A DNA stretch of 42,397 nucleotides, taken from the NCBI RefSeq assembly GCF_022829635.1, contig NZ_JAKSYO010000015.1, positions 1-42,397 on the forward strand, in the 5' to 3' direction. Under the pieces are notes generated by a model. The model ran no database searches, was not told where the DNA came from, and was given only the letters and a program-made list of their open reading frames with translations. Each line of letters starts with the position of its first letter. The first letter of the stretch is position 1. The DNA is from Methylobacterium sp. E-066. GTDB taxonomy: Bacteria; Pseudomonadota; Alphaproteobacteria; Rhizobiales; Beijerinckiaceae. This document shows, in pieces, positions 34,441-42,397 of the stretch. Both the position numbers and the translations under genes were made by a program.

Positions 34441-35304
34441 CTGGGTCGGACGACACTCATCGGCATCCACGGGCTCGCCAACAAGCCGCCCCGGGATGAG
34501 AAGGCCGCCTGGTGGCGGGCGGCGATCCTGGAGGGCCTCGCCCGCAACCGCGGGGGCTCGGCGCCCGCGGTGCCGTTCAGCTTCGTCTACTGGGCGGATC
34601 TGCGCTACCCGGAACCCCTGGCCGGCGGGCTCAACCGCGAGCCCTACAGCGCCGATCCAGGCACCGGCCCGTTCCCGTCCCCGGCGGACGATCCCGAGCA
34701 GGCCGAGCCCACCCTCACCGACCGGATCTATCGCGGCCTCGCGCATCTGGAAGAGGCCACCGGGTTCACCCCGGTCGACGGCCTGATCCTGGAATACCGC
34801 CTCGACGACCTCTGGGGCTATTACGAGGATGCCGTGTTCCGGAACGCCGCCCGCGCGCGGCTGCGCGAGGCCCTGGCCGAGGCGGCGGATCGCACCGTTC
34901 TGATCGCCGCGCATTCGATGGGCGGGCTGATCGCCTACGACGTGCTCCGGGCCGCCGAGCGGGACGGAACCCCCCTGCCCCGCTGCACCCTGGTCACCCT
35001 CGGCTCGCCGCTGGGGCTCGCCGAACTGAAGCTGAAGCTCGCCGCCGAGCACGGCGACCTGTGCGTGCCGGAAGCCGTCACGGCCTGGACCAACCTGATG
35101 GACCGCCAGGACATCGCCACGGTGGGCGACGACCTCGCCGCGATCTACCCGCCGAACGCCGCCGGGGTGCGGATCCGGGACGTACCGGTGATCAACGCCT
35201 ACCGGCGGCAGGATGGCACCGAGAACCGGCACAAATCCTACGGCTACCTGCGCACCCCGGAATTCTCGGAGGCCCTGGCGGCGTTCCTGGCGGCCGAGGC
35301 CTGA
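34441..35304 (+). CDS. Lipase-like alpha/beta hydrolase, probable CTG start
   Basis: A 287-residue hydrolase if begun at CTG 34441: the sequence then reads TTLIGIHGLANKPP, with the oxyanion HG motif, and later VLIAAHSMGGLIAYD with the nucleophile serine and TLVTLGSPLGLAEL. The first ATG/GTG/TTG in frame is GTG 34570, which would remove the HG strand. Upstream of 34441 there is GGGAGGGGC at a fitting distance, and I see no ATG, GTG or TTG in frame between about 34402 and 34570. Either a rare CTG start is used, or a nearby mutation destroyed the normal start. The protein lacks a signal peptide. Substrate unknown. Confidence 0.75.
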   Translation: MGRTTLIGIHGLANKPPRDEKAAWWRAAILEGLARNRGGSAPAVPFSFVYWADLRYPEPLAGGLNREPYSADPGTGPFPSPADDPEQAEPTLTDRIYRGLAHLEEATGFTPVDGLILEYRLDDLWGYYEDAVFRNAARARLREALAEAADRTVLIAAHSMGGLIAYDVLRAAERDGTPLPRCTLVTLGSPLGLAELKLKLAAEHGDLCVPEAVTAWTNLMDRQDIATVGDDLAAIYPPNAAGVRIRDVPVINAYRRQDGTENRHKSYGYLRTPEFSEALAAFLAAEA

Positions 35305-35307
35305 AAG

Positions 35308-35423
35308 TCCCGGATTCAAAAGGTCGAGACCTTTTGCGGGTGCAGGGCAGAGCCCTGCAGATCACTCAGGGGCTCCGCCCCCGATACCCCGCCAAAGGGC
35401 TGAGCCCTTTGGAAACCCGGTCT
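35308..35423 (+). repeat. Multi-hairpin 3'-end repeat, family R2 copy 2
   Basis: Four successive hairpins: AAAAGGTCGAGACCTTTT, GCAGGGCAGAGCCCTGC, GGGGCTCCGCCCC and CAAAGGGCTGAGCCCTTTG, then GGAAACCCGG. It lies between the convergent lipase-like gene (stop 35304) and chemoreceptor gene (stop 35430) and fills the whole gap, so it may serve as a two-way terminator. Diverged copy at 10468-10570; a fragment (CCAAAGGGCTCAGCCCTTT) also precedes R1 copy 2 at 42174-42192. Confidence 0.85.
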
Positions 35424-35429
35424 CGGCGC

Positions 35430-37106
35430 TCAGGCGGCCTTCACCTCGGCCAAGAAGTCCTTGACCGCCTGGTCGAGGTCGTCGGAGCCGCGGGTGAGGT
35501 CGCGGGCGGCGGCCAGCACCTGTTCGGAGGCGAGCCCGGTCTCGTCGGCGCCCTGGCGCAGGTCGGCGATGCTGCCCGACACCGCCTGCGCCCCCGAGGC
35601 GGCGCTCACCACCCCGCGCACGATCTCCTGGATCGCGGCGTTCTGCTCCTCCATGGCGGCCGCGACCCCGACCGCGATGCTGCGCATCTCCTCGATGGTC
35701 TGGCCGACCTCGCCGATCGCCGCCACGGCCTGCCGGGTCTCGCCCTGGATCCGGCCGATCTGCGCGGCGATGTCGTCGGTGGCCTTGGCGGTCTGGCTCG
35801 CCAGCTCCTTCACCTCCGTGGCGACCACCGCGAAGCCGCGGCCGGCCTCGCCGGCGCGGGCCGCCTCGATGGTGGCGTTCAAGGCCAGCAGGTTGGTCTG
35901 CGCGGCGATGCCCGAGATGAGGGCGACCACGTTGCCGATCCGCTCGGTGCCGTCGGCGAGCGCCCGCACGGTCGCCTCGCCCTGGCGGGTGGTCTCGGCC
36001 GCCCGCCCGGCGATCTCCGAGGTGCGGTGCACCTGCCCGGCGATCTCCTGGACCGAGGCGGACATCTCCTCCGTGGCCGCCGCCGCGGTCTGGACGTCCG
36101 CCGAGGTCCCGGCCGCCTGGGCGGTGACCGCGCCGGAGCGCTCGGTGCCGCGGGCGGCCGTGGCGGTCATCGCCTGGGCGGTGACTTCGAGCTCGGACGC
36201 CGCCGCCGCGAGGCCCCGGCTCAGCGCGCCCGCCCGGGTCTCGAACGCCCGGGTCAGGCGGTCGAGGGCCGCAGCCCGGCGGGCTGCCCCCTCGACATCG
36301 TCGGCGGCGCGGGCATCCGCCCCGGCCTTGGCGATCAGCGCGTCCTTGAACACCTGCACGGCGCCGGCCATCGTGCCGATCTCGTCGCTGCGCCCGCGCT
36401 CCGGCACCGCGGCGGCGGTATCGCCCGCCGCGAGGCGGTGCATGGCCTGGTTCAGGGCCAGGAGCGGCCGCGTCACCCGGCGGCCGATCAGCGCTGCCAG
36501 CAGGGCGATCAGGGCGATCACCACCAGCATCCCGGCCGCCGCCCGCCAGGCCGCGTTCCACAGGATCGCGGCGGTGTCGTCGGCATAGATGCCGGTGCCG
36601 ATCACCCAGCCCCAGGGGGCGAAGCCGCGCACGTAGGACAGCTTCGGCACCGGCGCGTCGGACCCGGCCTTGGGCCAGGAATAATCGACGAAGCCCTGCC
36701 CCTTCTGCTTGGCGAGGTCGACGAAGTCCCGGAACAGGTACTTGCCGGTGGGATCCTGCACCCCGGCCATGTCCTTGCCCTCGAGTTCGGGCTTCATCGG
36801 GTGGGCGACCATGCGGGGCTGCATGTCGTTGATCCAGAAGTATTCCTGGGCGTCGTAGCGCAGGGTCTTCACGGCCCGGATCGCCGCGCCCTGGGCGTCG
36901 GCCCGCGACAGCCGCCCGGCCCGCTCCTCGCCCTCGAAATAGGCCGCCACCCCGTAGGCCACGTCCGTCAGGTTGCGGGTCTTGGCCATGCGGTCCTGCT
37001 CGACCTGGGATTTCAGGTTGAGCAGGCCGATGCCCGAGACCACGGCGACGCCGACCAGGGCGGTGGCCGTGATGGTGTGGAGCTTCGCCCCGATGCCGAT
37101 TTTCAC
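35430..37106 (-). CDS. Methyl-accepting chemotaxis protein, single Cache sensor
   Basis: A 558-residue chemoreceptor. N-terminal helix (about 10-30, [19 protein letters not shown]), a periplasmic single-Cache domain ([47 protein letters not shown]), second helix (about 190-212), HAMP ([20 protein letters not shown]) and the signalling domain with the conserved tip [20 protein letters not shown]. It signals to CheA/CheW, none of which is nearby. GTG 37106 after GGGAGCGAA is preferred to GTG 37133, which has no ribosome-binding site. The ligand is unknown; many Cache receptors of this type sense organic acids. The stop is 7 bp from R2 copy 2. Confidence 0.92.
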   Translation of the reverse strand: MKIGIGAKLHTITATALVGVAVVSGIGLLNLKSQVEQDRMAKTRNLTDVAYGVAAYFEGEERAGRLSRADAQGAAIRAVKTLRYDAQEYFWINDMQPRMVAHPMKPELEGKDMAGVQDPTGKYLFRDFVDLAKQKGQGFVDYSWPKAGSDAPVPKLSYVRGFAPWGWVIGTGIYADDTAAILWNAAWRAAAGMLVVIALIALLAALIGRRVTRPLLALNQAMHRLAAGDTAAAVPERGRSDEIGTMAGAVQVFKDALIAKAGADARAADDVEGAARRAAALDRLTRAFETRAGALSRGLAAAASELEVTAQAMTATAARGTERSGAVTAQAAGTSADVQTAAAATEEMSASVQEIAGQVHRTSEIAGRAAETTRQGEATVRALADGTERIGNVVALISGIAAQTNLLALNATIEAARAGEAGRGFAVVATEVKELASQTAKATDDIAAQIGRIQGETRQAVAAIGEVGQTIEEMRSIAVGVAAAMEEQNAAIQEIVRGVVSAASGAQAVSGSIADLRQGADETGLASEQVLAAARDLTRGSDDLDQAVKDFLAEVKAA

Positions 37107-37274
37107 GAGTTCGCTCCCGGGACGAAAATTCACACGGAGAGAGAGTGCAACGTTACCGTTACCGCACCGTGAAGACTGCCGCGGGCCTTGCGCTTATTGG
37201 CCTGAGCCTGTCCACTTGCCGTCAAGATGAGCCCGGATCCGGACATGAAGCCGGCGGGCCAAGGGAGGAATGAC

Positions 37275-38330
37275 ATGGTGCGTGCGTCGCGGGCGGCTGC
37301 GAGTCCGGGGATCTGCCGCCACCTCTTCCGGAGCGGGCCCGCCGCCCTGCTGCTGGCCGGGCTGGCACTCGCCGCCCCGTTTACCGGCGTGGCGAAGGCC
37401 GACGACGCCAAGGTCCGGATCAGCCGGCAGCCCGGCTTCGTCTACCTGCCGGCGGTGCTCGCCGAGCAGCACAAGCTGATCGAGAAGCAGGCCAAGGCGG
37501 CCGGTCTCGGGGACGTCACGGTCGAGTGGGTGAACCTGACCAGCGGCGCGGCCGGCAACGACGCGCTCCTGTCGGGCAATATCGACATCGTCGACAGCGG
37601 CTCCACCAACATGCTGCTGCTCAACGACCGCACCCGCGGCGACGTGAAGGGCCTGTGCGGGGTCGGCTCGACGCCGATGCTGCTGCTCACCCGCAACCCG
37701 GACGTGAAGACGCTCAGCGACTTCTCCGGCAAGGACAAGATCGCCCTGCCCTCCGTGAAGGTCTCGACGCAAGCCGTGCTGCTGCAGATCGCCGCCAGGA
37801 AGGCGTTCGGGCCGGACGGGGCGTCCCGGCTCGACCCGCTCACCGTCCAGCTCGGCCATCCCGACGCGGTGGCGGCGCTCGCCAGCCCCCAGAACGAGGT
37901 CAACAGCCACTTCTCGCTGCCGCCGTTCCAGCAGCGCGAGCTGCAGAACCCGGCGATCCACGCGGTGCTCAACTCCTACGAGCTGGTCGGCGAGCCGGTG
38001 AGCAACGCGATCTTCTATGCGCGCACCGGCTGGTTCACCCGCAACCCCAAGCTCGCCGCCGCGATCGTGGCCGCCATCGACGAGGCGAATGCCGAGATCG
38101 CCAAGGACCCGCTCCAGGCCGCCAAGGACTACATCGCGGCCACCAACGACAAGACGCCCCCCGAGACATTGGTGGCGATCATGAAGGAACCGGGGACCAC
38201 CTTCTCCACCACCCCGTACGGGATCATGCTCCAGGCCCGGCACTTCTACGCGATGAAGACCATCAAGGCCGAGCCGAAGGACTGGAAGGACACGTTCTTC
38301 CCGATCGTCCACGGGCTGCCGGGGAAGTAG
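37275..38330 (+). CDS. Orphan ABC transporter substrate-binding protein (NitT/TauT-like)
   Basis: A 351-residue periplasmic protein. Signal peptide about 1-43 (basic start, hydrophobic AALLLAGLALAAPFTGVAKA, cut before DDAKV). VRISRQPGFVYLPAVLAEQH, LTSGAAGNDALLSGNIDIVD and TPMLLLTRNPDVKTLSDFSG give the NitT/TauT/SsuA type II binding-protein pattern, used for nitrate, taurine, alkanesulfonates or thiamine precursors. No permease or ATPase gene is adjacent, so the partner lies elsewhere. ATG 37275 has GGGAGGAA before it; the longer frame adds residues without a signal character. It is followed by the structured element B. Confidence 0.88.
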   Translation: MVRASRAAASPGICRHLFRSGPAALLLAGLALAAPFTGVAKADDAKVRISRQPGFVYLPAVLAEQHKLIEKQAKAAGLGDVTVEWVNLTSGAAGNDALLSGNIDIVDSGSTNMLLLNDRTRGDVKGLCGVGSTPMLLLTRNPDVKTLSDFSGKDKIALPSVKVSTQAVLLQIAARKAFGPDGASRLDPLTVQLGHPDAVAALASPQNEVNSHFSLPPFQQRELQNPAIHAVLNSYELVGEPVSNAIFYARTGWFTRNPKLAAAIVAAIDEANAEIAKDPLQAAKDYIAATNDKTPPETLVAIMKEPGTTFSTTPYGIMLQARHFYAMKTIKAEPKDWKDTFFPIVHGLPGK

Positions 38331-38355
38331 GGGCGTCGGTCTTCCCGCGCGGACG

Positions 38356-38384
38356 TTGTTGCCTGCTTTGGGCCGCGCTATATT
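38356..38384 (+). promoter_or_regulatory. Promoter-like sequence of structured element B
   Basis: TTGTTG (38356-38361), 17 bp, TATATT (38379-38384), 25 bp after the binding-protein stop. TATATT is shared with element A at the same place in the alignment. As with A, a start 6-8 nt downstream would fall inside the proposed closing helix, so the exact 5' end is uncertain. Confidence 0.4.
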
Positions 38385-38596
38385 GGGGAGTGGGATCGGC
38401 GGCGGCTACCGCCGATCCCTGGCAATTACCCGTTAGGGTTTAGCCAACTCCAGAACAGCGGGTGGACGGCGAGTCGGAGGCTGAAGCTCCACTCGCCGTT
38501 TGCTTGTCTGGAGACTGCCAGAAGGATGACCATCCTCTGCACTCCCGGCCGCAACCGGCCGCGTGCGGCCTTCGCGGGTGAGTCGGTCAGGCTCAC
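38385..38596 (+). ncRNA. Candidate structured RNA element, copy B
   Basis: Second copy of the element at 6266-6478. Pairings: GGGAGTG (38386-38392) with CACTCCC (38540-38546); hairpin GGATCGGCGG/CCGCCGATCC; CTGGCA with TGCCAG; small hairpin ACCC-GTTA-GGGT; long stem CTCCAGA (38448-38454) with TCTGGAG (38507-38513), inside it GACGGCGAGT with ACTCGCCGTT; GGCCGCA (38547-38553) with TGCGGCC (38564-38570); and a final GTGAG/CTCAC hairpin (38578-38582 with 38592-38596). Compared with copy A, A-T pairs become C-G and G-C in the long stem, T-A becomes C-G in its inner part, and G-C becomes A-T in the last hairpin. The element lies between the orphan binding protein and trcR; trcR has its own promoter, so this need not be its leader. 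Confidence 0.55.
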
Positions 38597-38667
38597 ATCC
38601 GGTTTGTAGCCCGGCCTCGTGCGCCGGTTAATCGGCGCCAAGCGACCGCGAACCGCCGAACCCGCGA

Positions 38668-38696
38668 TTGCGCCCTTCCCCGGGCGGCCCTATAGT
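38668..38696 (+). promoter_or_regulatory. Candidate trcR promoter
   Basis: TTGCGC (38668-38673), 17 bp, TATAGT (38691-38696): a good sigma70-type pair. Transcription would start near 38703, about 100 nt before the chosen trcR ATG. It lies after structured element B, so trcR can be transcribed without it. Confidence 0.55.
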
Positions 38697-38801
38697 GAGC
38701 CATCCCCATTCGACAGCGTGAGACGGGACTTCCGGATCTGCATCCGGAGCCCGCGGCCCGGTGCCCGGCCCCCGTCCCGCCAGGCCGGAGCACGAGAGCA
38801 C

Positions 38802-39503
38802 ATGTCCCAGGGTCCGCTGATGCCGAAGGCGACCGCCGTCTGGCTGGTCGAGAACACCTCCCTGGCCTTCGAGCAGATCGCCGACTTCTGCAAGCTGCAC
38901 CCGCTCGAGGTGAAGGGCATCGCCGACGGCGAGGTCGCGGCCGGCATCAAGGGGCTCGATCCGGTCTCCACCGGCCAGCTCACCCGCGACGAGATCGAGA
39001 AGGCCCAGAAGGCGCCCCACTACAAGCTCAAGCCCGCCGTCTCGAAGGTGAAGCTGCCGGAGGTGAAGCGCACCACCAAGGGCCCGCGCTACACCCCGCT
39101 CTCCCGCCGCCAGGACCGGCCCAACGCCATCCTGTGGCTGCTGCGCAACCACCCCGAGTTGAAGGATGCGCAGATCATCCGCCTGGTCGGCACCACCAAG
39201 TCGACGATCCAGCAGATCCGCGAGCGCACCCACTGGAATTCCGGCTCGCTCCAGCCGATGGATCCGGTGACCCTGGGCCTGACCACCCAGATCAACCTCG
39301 ACTTCGAGGTCCAGCGCGCGGCGGCCGACCGCCCGGCGGCGCTGGCGGCCGAATCCGGCGCCTCGCTCCTGCCCACCGAGGTCTCGACGGCGCCCGAGCC
39401 CGAGGAGACGGCCGAGCATGGCGGCCGCGAGGAGCGGATCGACGCCGATTCGGTCTTCGCCAAGCTCAAGGGCCGGCATCAGGACGAAGACGACGAGGCC
39501 TAG
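38802..39503 (+). CDS. trcR: Cell-cycle transcriptional regulator TrcR (DUF1013)
   Basis: A 233-residue protein with the DUF1013 pattern: MPKATAVWLVENTSLAFEQI, FCKLHPLEVKGIADGEVAAG, IKGLDPVSTGQLT and the second HTH-like region NAILWLLRNHPELKDAQIIR, GTTKSTIQQIRERTHWN. In Caulobacter the family is an essential-type cell-cycle transcription regulator. The C-terminal ~60 residues are acidic and disordered. ATG 38802 was chosen; ATG 38820 (MPKAT) is also possible. The in-frame stretch upstream to 38619 is not conserved-looking and lies partly in the promoter. The gene ends just before a strong shared hairpin. Confidence 0.88.
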   Translation: MSQGPLMPKATAVWLVENTSLAFEQIADFCKLHPLEVKGIADGEVAAGIKGLDPVSTGQLTRDEIEKAQKAPHYKLKPAVSKVKLPEVKRTTKGPRYTPLSRRQDRPNAILWLLRNHPELKDAQIIRLVGTTKSTIQQIRERTHWNSGSLQPMDPVTLGLTTQINLDFEVQRAAADRPAALAAESGASLLPTEVSTAPEPEETAEHGGREERIDADSVFAKLKGRHQDEDDEA

Positions 39504-39523
39504 AGCATCGTCCCGAACTGGTT

Positions 39524-39556
39524 TTCGGCCCTCGCCCGTCTCGGGCGAGGGCCGAA
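39524..39556. terminator. Shared hairpin terminator of trcR and the MFS gene
   Basis: TTCGGCCCTCGCCCG (39524-39538), loop TCT, CGGGCGAGGGCCGAA (39542-39556): a perfect 15-bp stem between two convergent stop codons (39503 and 39561). This is the position of a two-way terminator, although neither side has a clear T-run. TAGAGCATCGTCCCGAA just before it resembles a small dispersed repeat of such genomes. Confidence 0.7.
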
Positions 39557-39560
39557 GCCG

Positions 39561-40910
39561 TCAGTCCGGCAGCGGCTTACCCGTCGTTTCCAGCATGAAC
39601 CACGGCACGATCAGCCCGATCCCGTAGACGCTCGACATCGTCAGGGCCGCCGCGGCGACGCCGCCCGACAGGGTCACGATCTGACCGGCGATGATCGGGA
39701 AGATCCAGGCGATCAGGCGCGCCCCGTTGAACACGACGCTGGCTGCCGTCGCCCGCACCGCCGGGGTGAACAGCTCCACCAGGTAGATCGCCATCCACGA
39801 GAAGGCGAAGCCCAGGGTGAAGAACCCGTTCAGGAAGGCGAGCCCCATGAAGGGCACCAGCCCGCCGGTCCAGAGATAGCAGGCGAGCGAGGTGACGATG
39901 CAGCCGGCATACGTGATCAGCAGGAAGGCGCGCCGCCCGACCGCATCGGCCACGAAGCCGGAGATCAGGTAGGCGGTGATCGCGCCGACATTGTAGATGA
40001 TGCCCATGCGCGGGCCCCAGACGTTGGCGGGCTCCCCGGCGGCCTTGGCCAACCCCTCCGTGTAGGCCGGCAGCCAGGACGAGACCGCCCACCAGCCGAC
40101 CGTCGTGGCGAACGACATCAGGGTGGCGAGCAGGACCCGCCGGCGGCTCTCGCGCTCCCGGAAGATCTCCGTCAGGGAGAACGGACGCCGCCCCTTCGGC
40201 TGCGGGCTCGCGGCATCCTCGGCGGTGGCGGCCCAGCGCTGCTCCCGCAGGGCCTGCATCCACTGCTCGGATTCCTCCAGGGCGCGCCGCAGGTACAGGC
40301 AGACGAAGGCCGGAAGCGCGCCCAGCGCGAACATGATCCGCCACGAGTCCGGGCCGAGCGGATCGAAGGCGGCGAGCAGCGCCCAGACGATCGCGGCGAG
40401 CACCGCGCCGCCGCCGAAGCCCGATTGCAGGAAGCCGCAGCCCTTCGGCCGGGCCCGGTTCGGCCAGGTCTCGGCGACCAGGGCGATGCCGGTGGACCAT
40501 TCGGAGCCGATGGCGAGTCCGGTGATGAACCGCAGGATCGCGAGCTGCGCGAAGCTCCCGGCAAACGCCGTCAGACCCGTGAACAGGGCGTAGCCCAGGA
40601 TGGACAGCATCATCATGCGCTTGCGGCCGATATAGTCGGCTGCGATTCCGCCCATCAGCCCGCCGAGCCCCCAGCCCAGGAGGGTGATCCCGATCGCCGC
40701 GCCCACGTAGAAGGCCGGTGTCTGGGCCTGCTCGGGGGTGAGGAGGGATCCGAGGGCCGGGCGGAGCGCGTAGACCAGGGCGACCGCTTCGTAGCCGTCG
40801 AAGATCCAGCCGAGGTAGCTGCCCCAGAGGATGCGCCAGTGCCGCCTGGTCAGGCCGGCGTACCAGGGAGCGCTGGCCGCATCGGGCCGCAGGACGTCGC
40901 CCGCACGCAT
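39561..40910 (-). CDS. MFS transporter
   Basis: A 449-residue major facilitator with 12 predicted membrane helices. ILWGSYLGWIFDGYEAVALV (helix 1, with the acidic residue typical of aromatic-acid and sugar/metabolite transporters), the GGLMGGIAADYIGRKRMMM loop (2-3 signature), ITGLAIGSEWSTGIALVAET (helix 4) and GFVADAVGRRAFLL (8-9 signature) are clear. It fits the sialate/benzoate/metabolite:H+ symporter group; the substrate is not decided by sequence. ATG 40910 has GGAGGA upstream; the preceding 45 codons in frame are discarded. Stand-alone gene. Confidence 0.9.
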   Translation of the reverse strand: MRAGDVLRPDAASAPWYAGLTRRHWRILWGSYLGWIFDGYEAVALVYALRPALGSLLTPEQAQTPAFYVGAAIGITLLGWGLGGLMGGIAADYIGRKRMMMLSILGYALFTGLTAFAGSFAQLAILRFITGLAIGSEWSTGIALVAETWPNRARPKGCGFLQSGFGGGAVLAAIVWALLAAFDPLGPDSWRIMFALGALPAFVCLYLRRALEESEQWMQALREQRWAATAEDAASPQPKGRRPFSLTEIFRERESRRRVLLATLMSFATTVGWWAVSSWLPAYTEGLAKAAGEPANVWGPRMGIIYNVGAITAYLISGFVADAVGRRAFLLITYAGCIVTSLACYLWTGGLVPFMGLAFLNGFFTLGFAFSWMAIYLVELFTPAVRATAASVVFNGARLIAWIFPIIAGQIVTLSGGVAAAALTMSSVYGIGLIVPWFMLETTGKPLPD

Positions 40911-41079
40911 CGCTCGTGTCCTCCCGCCGGGACCGCAACCCAGGCGGCCCCTGTCGGGTCGGTATACAGGTCGTCCGCGCCGCGTCGGTGCAGGGATCGG
41001 CTCGGACGACACTCTTCGCGTCGCGCTGCGCCATATTCGCACCACGCCGCGCGGTATCCGGGCTGCCCCGAGCCCCGGC

Positions 41080-42105
41080 TCAGCGCGCCGCGTCGAAGGC
41101 GGCCAGGAAGGCCGTCAGGTTCTCCGGCAGGGCCGCGCAGAGATAGCCGCCCTCCTGGACGATCGCGGTGGGCAGCCCGGCGCGCGCGATCCGCTGCGCC
41201 GCCGCGGCGAAGCCCGCCCGCGTCACCGTGAGCACGCCGATCGGGTCGTCCGCGGCGGCATCGAGGCCCAGGGCCACCACCAGCCCCCGCGGCTTGAACG
41301 CCGCGATCGCCGCGAGCCCGGCCTCCACGGCGGCGAGCCAGGGCGCGTCGCCGGAGCCCGGCGGCAGCGGCAGGTTGCGGTTGAGGCCGGCTCCGGCCTC
41401 CGCCCCGGTCTCGTCGGCATAGCCGGCATAGAACGGGAAATAGTCCGACGGGTCCGCGTGGACCGAGACGGTGAGCACGTCCCCGCGCGTATAAAAGATC
41501 CCCTGCGTGCCGTTGCCGTGGTGCACGTCGATGTCGAGGATCGCCACGGGGCCGCCTGCGGCCGCCCGCATCCGTTCGGCCGCGATTGCGCTGTTGTTGA
41601 GGAAGCAGAAGCCGCCGGCCGAATCCGCGTAGGCGTGGTGGCCGGGCGGCCGGCACAGGGCGTAGGCGTGGCCCGTCTCCAGGGCCGCGTCGGCGGCCGC
41701 GACGGCGCATTGGGCCGCGCCGTAGACCGCCGCCCAGGTCCCGGCCCGGATCGGCGTCGAGGTGTCGGCGGTGTAGAGGCCGACGCGTCCGAGCAGGCCG
41801 GTGGGCGTCCGGTGCATCTGCGGCCGGGCGAAGCTGCCGGTGAGGATCTCGTCGGCGATGCCCGGGATCTCCGCCCGGCGATCCCAGGCCTCGGCCAGGA
41901 ACGCGACGTAGCCGGGATCGTGCACGGCCCGGATCGGGTCGAGGCCGTGATCGACGGGCTCGGCGAGGGCGTGGCCGCCGTCCCGGGCCGCCGCGTGCAG
42001 GATGGCGTAGCGGGAAGCCTGCTCGGGATGCGGGATCGGCGTGCCGCGCCGCAGGTAGCGTTCGGGATCGTGCCGGGCGGAATCGGCGGTGTGGAAGACG
42101 CGCAT
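41080..42105 (-). CDS. Histone deacetylase family protein (acetylpolyamine amidohydrolase-like)
   Basis: A 341-residue zinc hydrolase of the arginase/deacetylase fold. ALCRPPGHHAYADSAGGFCF gives the tandem catalytic histidines; FLNNSAIAAER, ILDIDVHHGNGTQGIFY with zinc ligands Asp and His; LVVALGLDAAADDP with the third zinc ligand Asp; and IVQEGGYLC, the glycine-rich loop near the C-terminus. In bacteria such proteins remove acetyl groups from polyamines or acetoin-like or lysine substrates. The start MRVFHTADSARHDPERY is usual. It is a single gene, with 170 bp to the MFS gene and R1 copy 2 upstream. Confidence 0.93.
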   Translation of the reverse strand: MRVFHTADSARHDPERYLRRGTPIPHPEQASRYAILHAAARDGGHALAEPVDHGLDPIRAVHDPGYVAFLAEAWDRRAEIPGIADEILTGSFARPQMHRTPTGLLGRVGLYTADTSTPIRAGTWAAVYGAAQCAVAAADAALETGHAYALCRPPGHHAYADSAGGFCFLNNSAIAAERMRAAAGGPVAILDIDVHHGNGTQGIFYTRGDVLTVSVHADPSDYFPFYAGYADETGAEAGAGLNRNLPLPPGSGDAPWLAAVEAGLAAIAAFKPRGLVVALGLDAAADDPIGVLTVTRAGFAAAAQRIARAGLPTAIVQEGGYLCAALPENLTAFLAAFDAAR

Positions 42106-42183
42106 GGGCGCAGGTTAGGCGCGCCCGCGCCGCGCGTCACCCGCCCCCCGGGTGAGGCTTGAAGTTCGGGTTTCCAAAGGGCT

Positions 42184-42397
42184 CAGCCCTTTCAAGATGT
42201 CGGGGCTGAGAGCCAGGACATGGCGTCGAGCGGGTCTGCACGGCCCTTTTCCCGGGCGCATGCAGCGTCAGCGGAATGCGACCCGGGACCCAGCACACGA
42301 CGGCGCGCAGCGTCCGTTTGATCAACCTGTGCCGCTGGCGCGGCACTTCATGTGCTGGGTCCCGGATCAGGTTCCGCTTCGCTTCACCTGTCCGGGA
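42184..42397 (+). repeat. Long palindromic dispersed repeat, family R1 copy 2
   Basis: Direct-orientation relative of 10177-10389, running to the window edge; about a dozen substitutions and one 1-bp indel in ~213 bp. The arms CCGGGACCCAGCACACGA and TCATGTGCTGGGTCCCGG are kept with one mismatch. It is preceded by CCAAAGGGCTCAGCCCTTT (42174-42192), a piece of the R2 family, so the two families sit side by side here as they do near 10177-10570. Confidence 0.88.

Noticed and set aside
38426..38641. Short reading frame shared by both structured-element copies (ending SWLxxNG; also at 6279-6437)
   Set aside because: It is antisense to the proposed transcript. Its shared residues follow from shared DNA: many changes alter amino acids (S/Q, E/A, R/S, H/S, L/W) and several are matched by changes in the pairing strand. 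It has no ribosome-binding site or common start.

Overview
The window looks like chromosome of a high-GC alphaproteobacterium of the order Hyphomicrobiales, most probably Methylobacterium in the broad sense. The evidence is the 16S rRNA 5' end at the left edge, the alphaproteobacterial clusters tmk-holB-metG-tatD and ntrY-ntrX-hfq-hflX, a TrcR (DUF1013) cell-cycle regulator, and several families of GC-rich palindromic repeats between genes. I see no phage, IS transposase, CRISPR array or plasmid backbone.

Layout. 1-610: 5' end, leader and promoter of a leftward rRNA operon. 611-9933: leftward housekeeping genes rlpA, a D,D-carboxypeptidase, tmk, holB, metG, tatD and an MBL hydrolase. This series is broken twice, by a structured-RNA-like element between tmk and holB and by a rightward FkbM methyltransferase between holB and metG. 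9934-11904: repeats, a small ribbon-helix-helix gene overlapping an orphan parA, and an intergenic region with two CtrA-like boxes. 11905-18419: PAS protein, acyl-CoA synthetase, an alpha/beta hydrolase that lacks its nucleophile serine, and a TonB siderophore receptor. 18827-21916: a three-gene ABC importer of the PhnCDE superfamily that resembles the putative selenate branch. 22162-29831: a Met/His/Arg-rich secreted peptide, a membrane class III nucleotide cyclase coupled to hflX, then hfq and ntrX-ntrY. 29962-30054: selenocysteine tRNA. 30502-35304: amidohydrolase, small proteins, DUF4170, prs, and a lipase-like gene that seems to start at CTG. 35430-42105: chemoreceptor, orphan periplasmic binding protein, second copy of the structured element, trcR, MFS transporter and a histone-deacetylase-like hydrolase.

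Two points stand out. First, the two copies of a roughly 215-nt element (6266-6484 minus, 38379-38596 plus) align with one single-base indel. At least four base pairs differ by compensating double changes between the copies, each has a promoter-like sequence at one end and a GC hairpin near the other, and both lie between co-directional genes. This is the best candidate here for an undescribed structured RNA. Second, a selenocysteine tRNA lies about 8 kb from a transporter resembling putative selenate importers, which suggests selenium use, although no selA, selB or selD is in the window.

All family assignments come from reading motifs; no database search was run.
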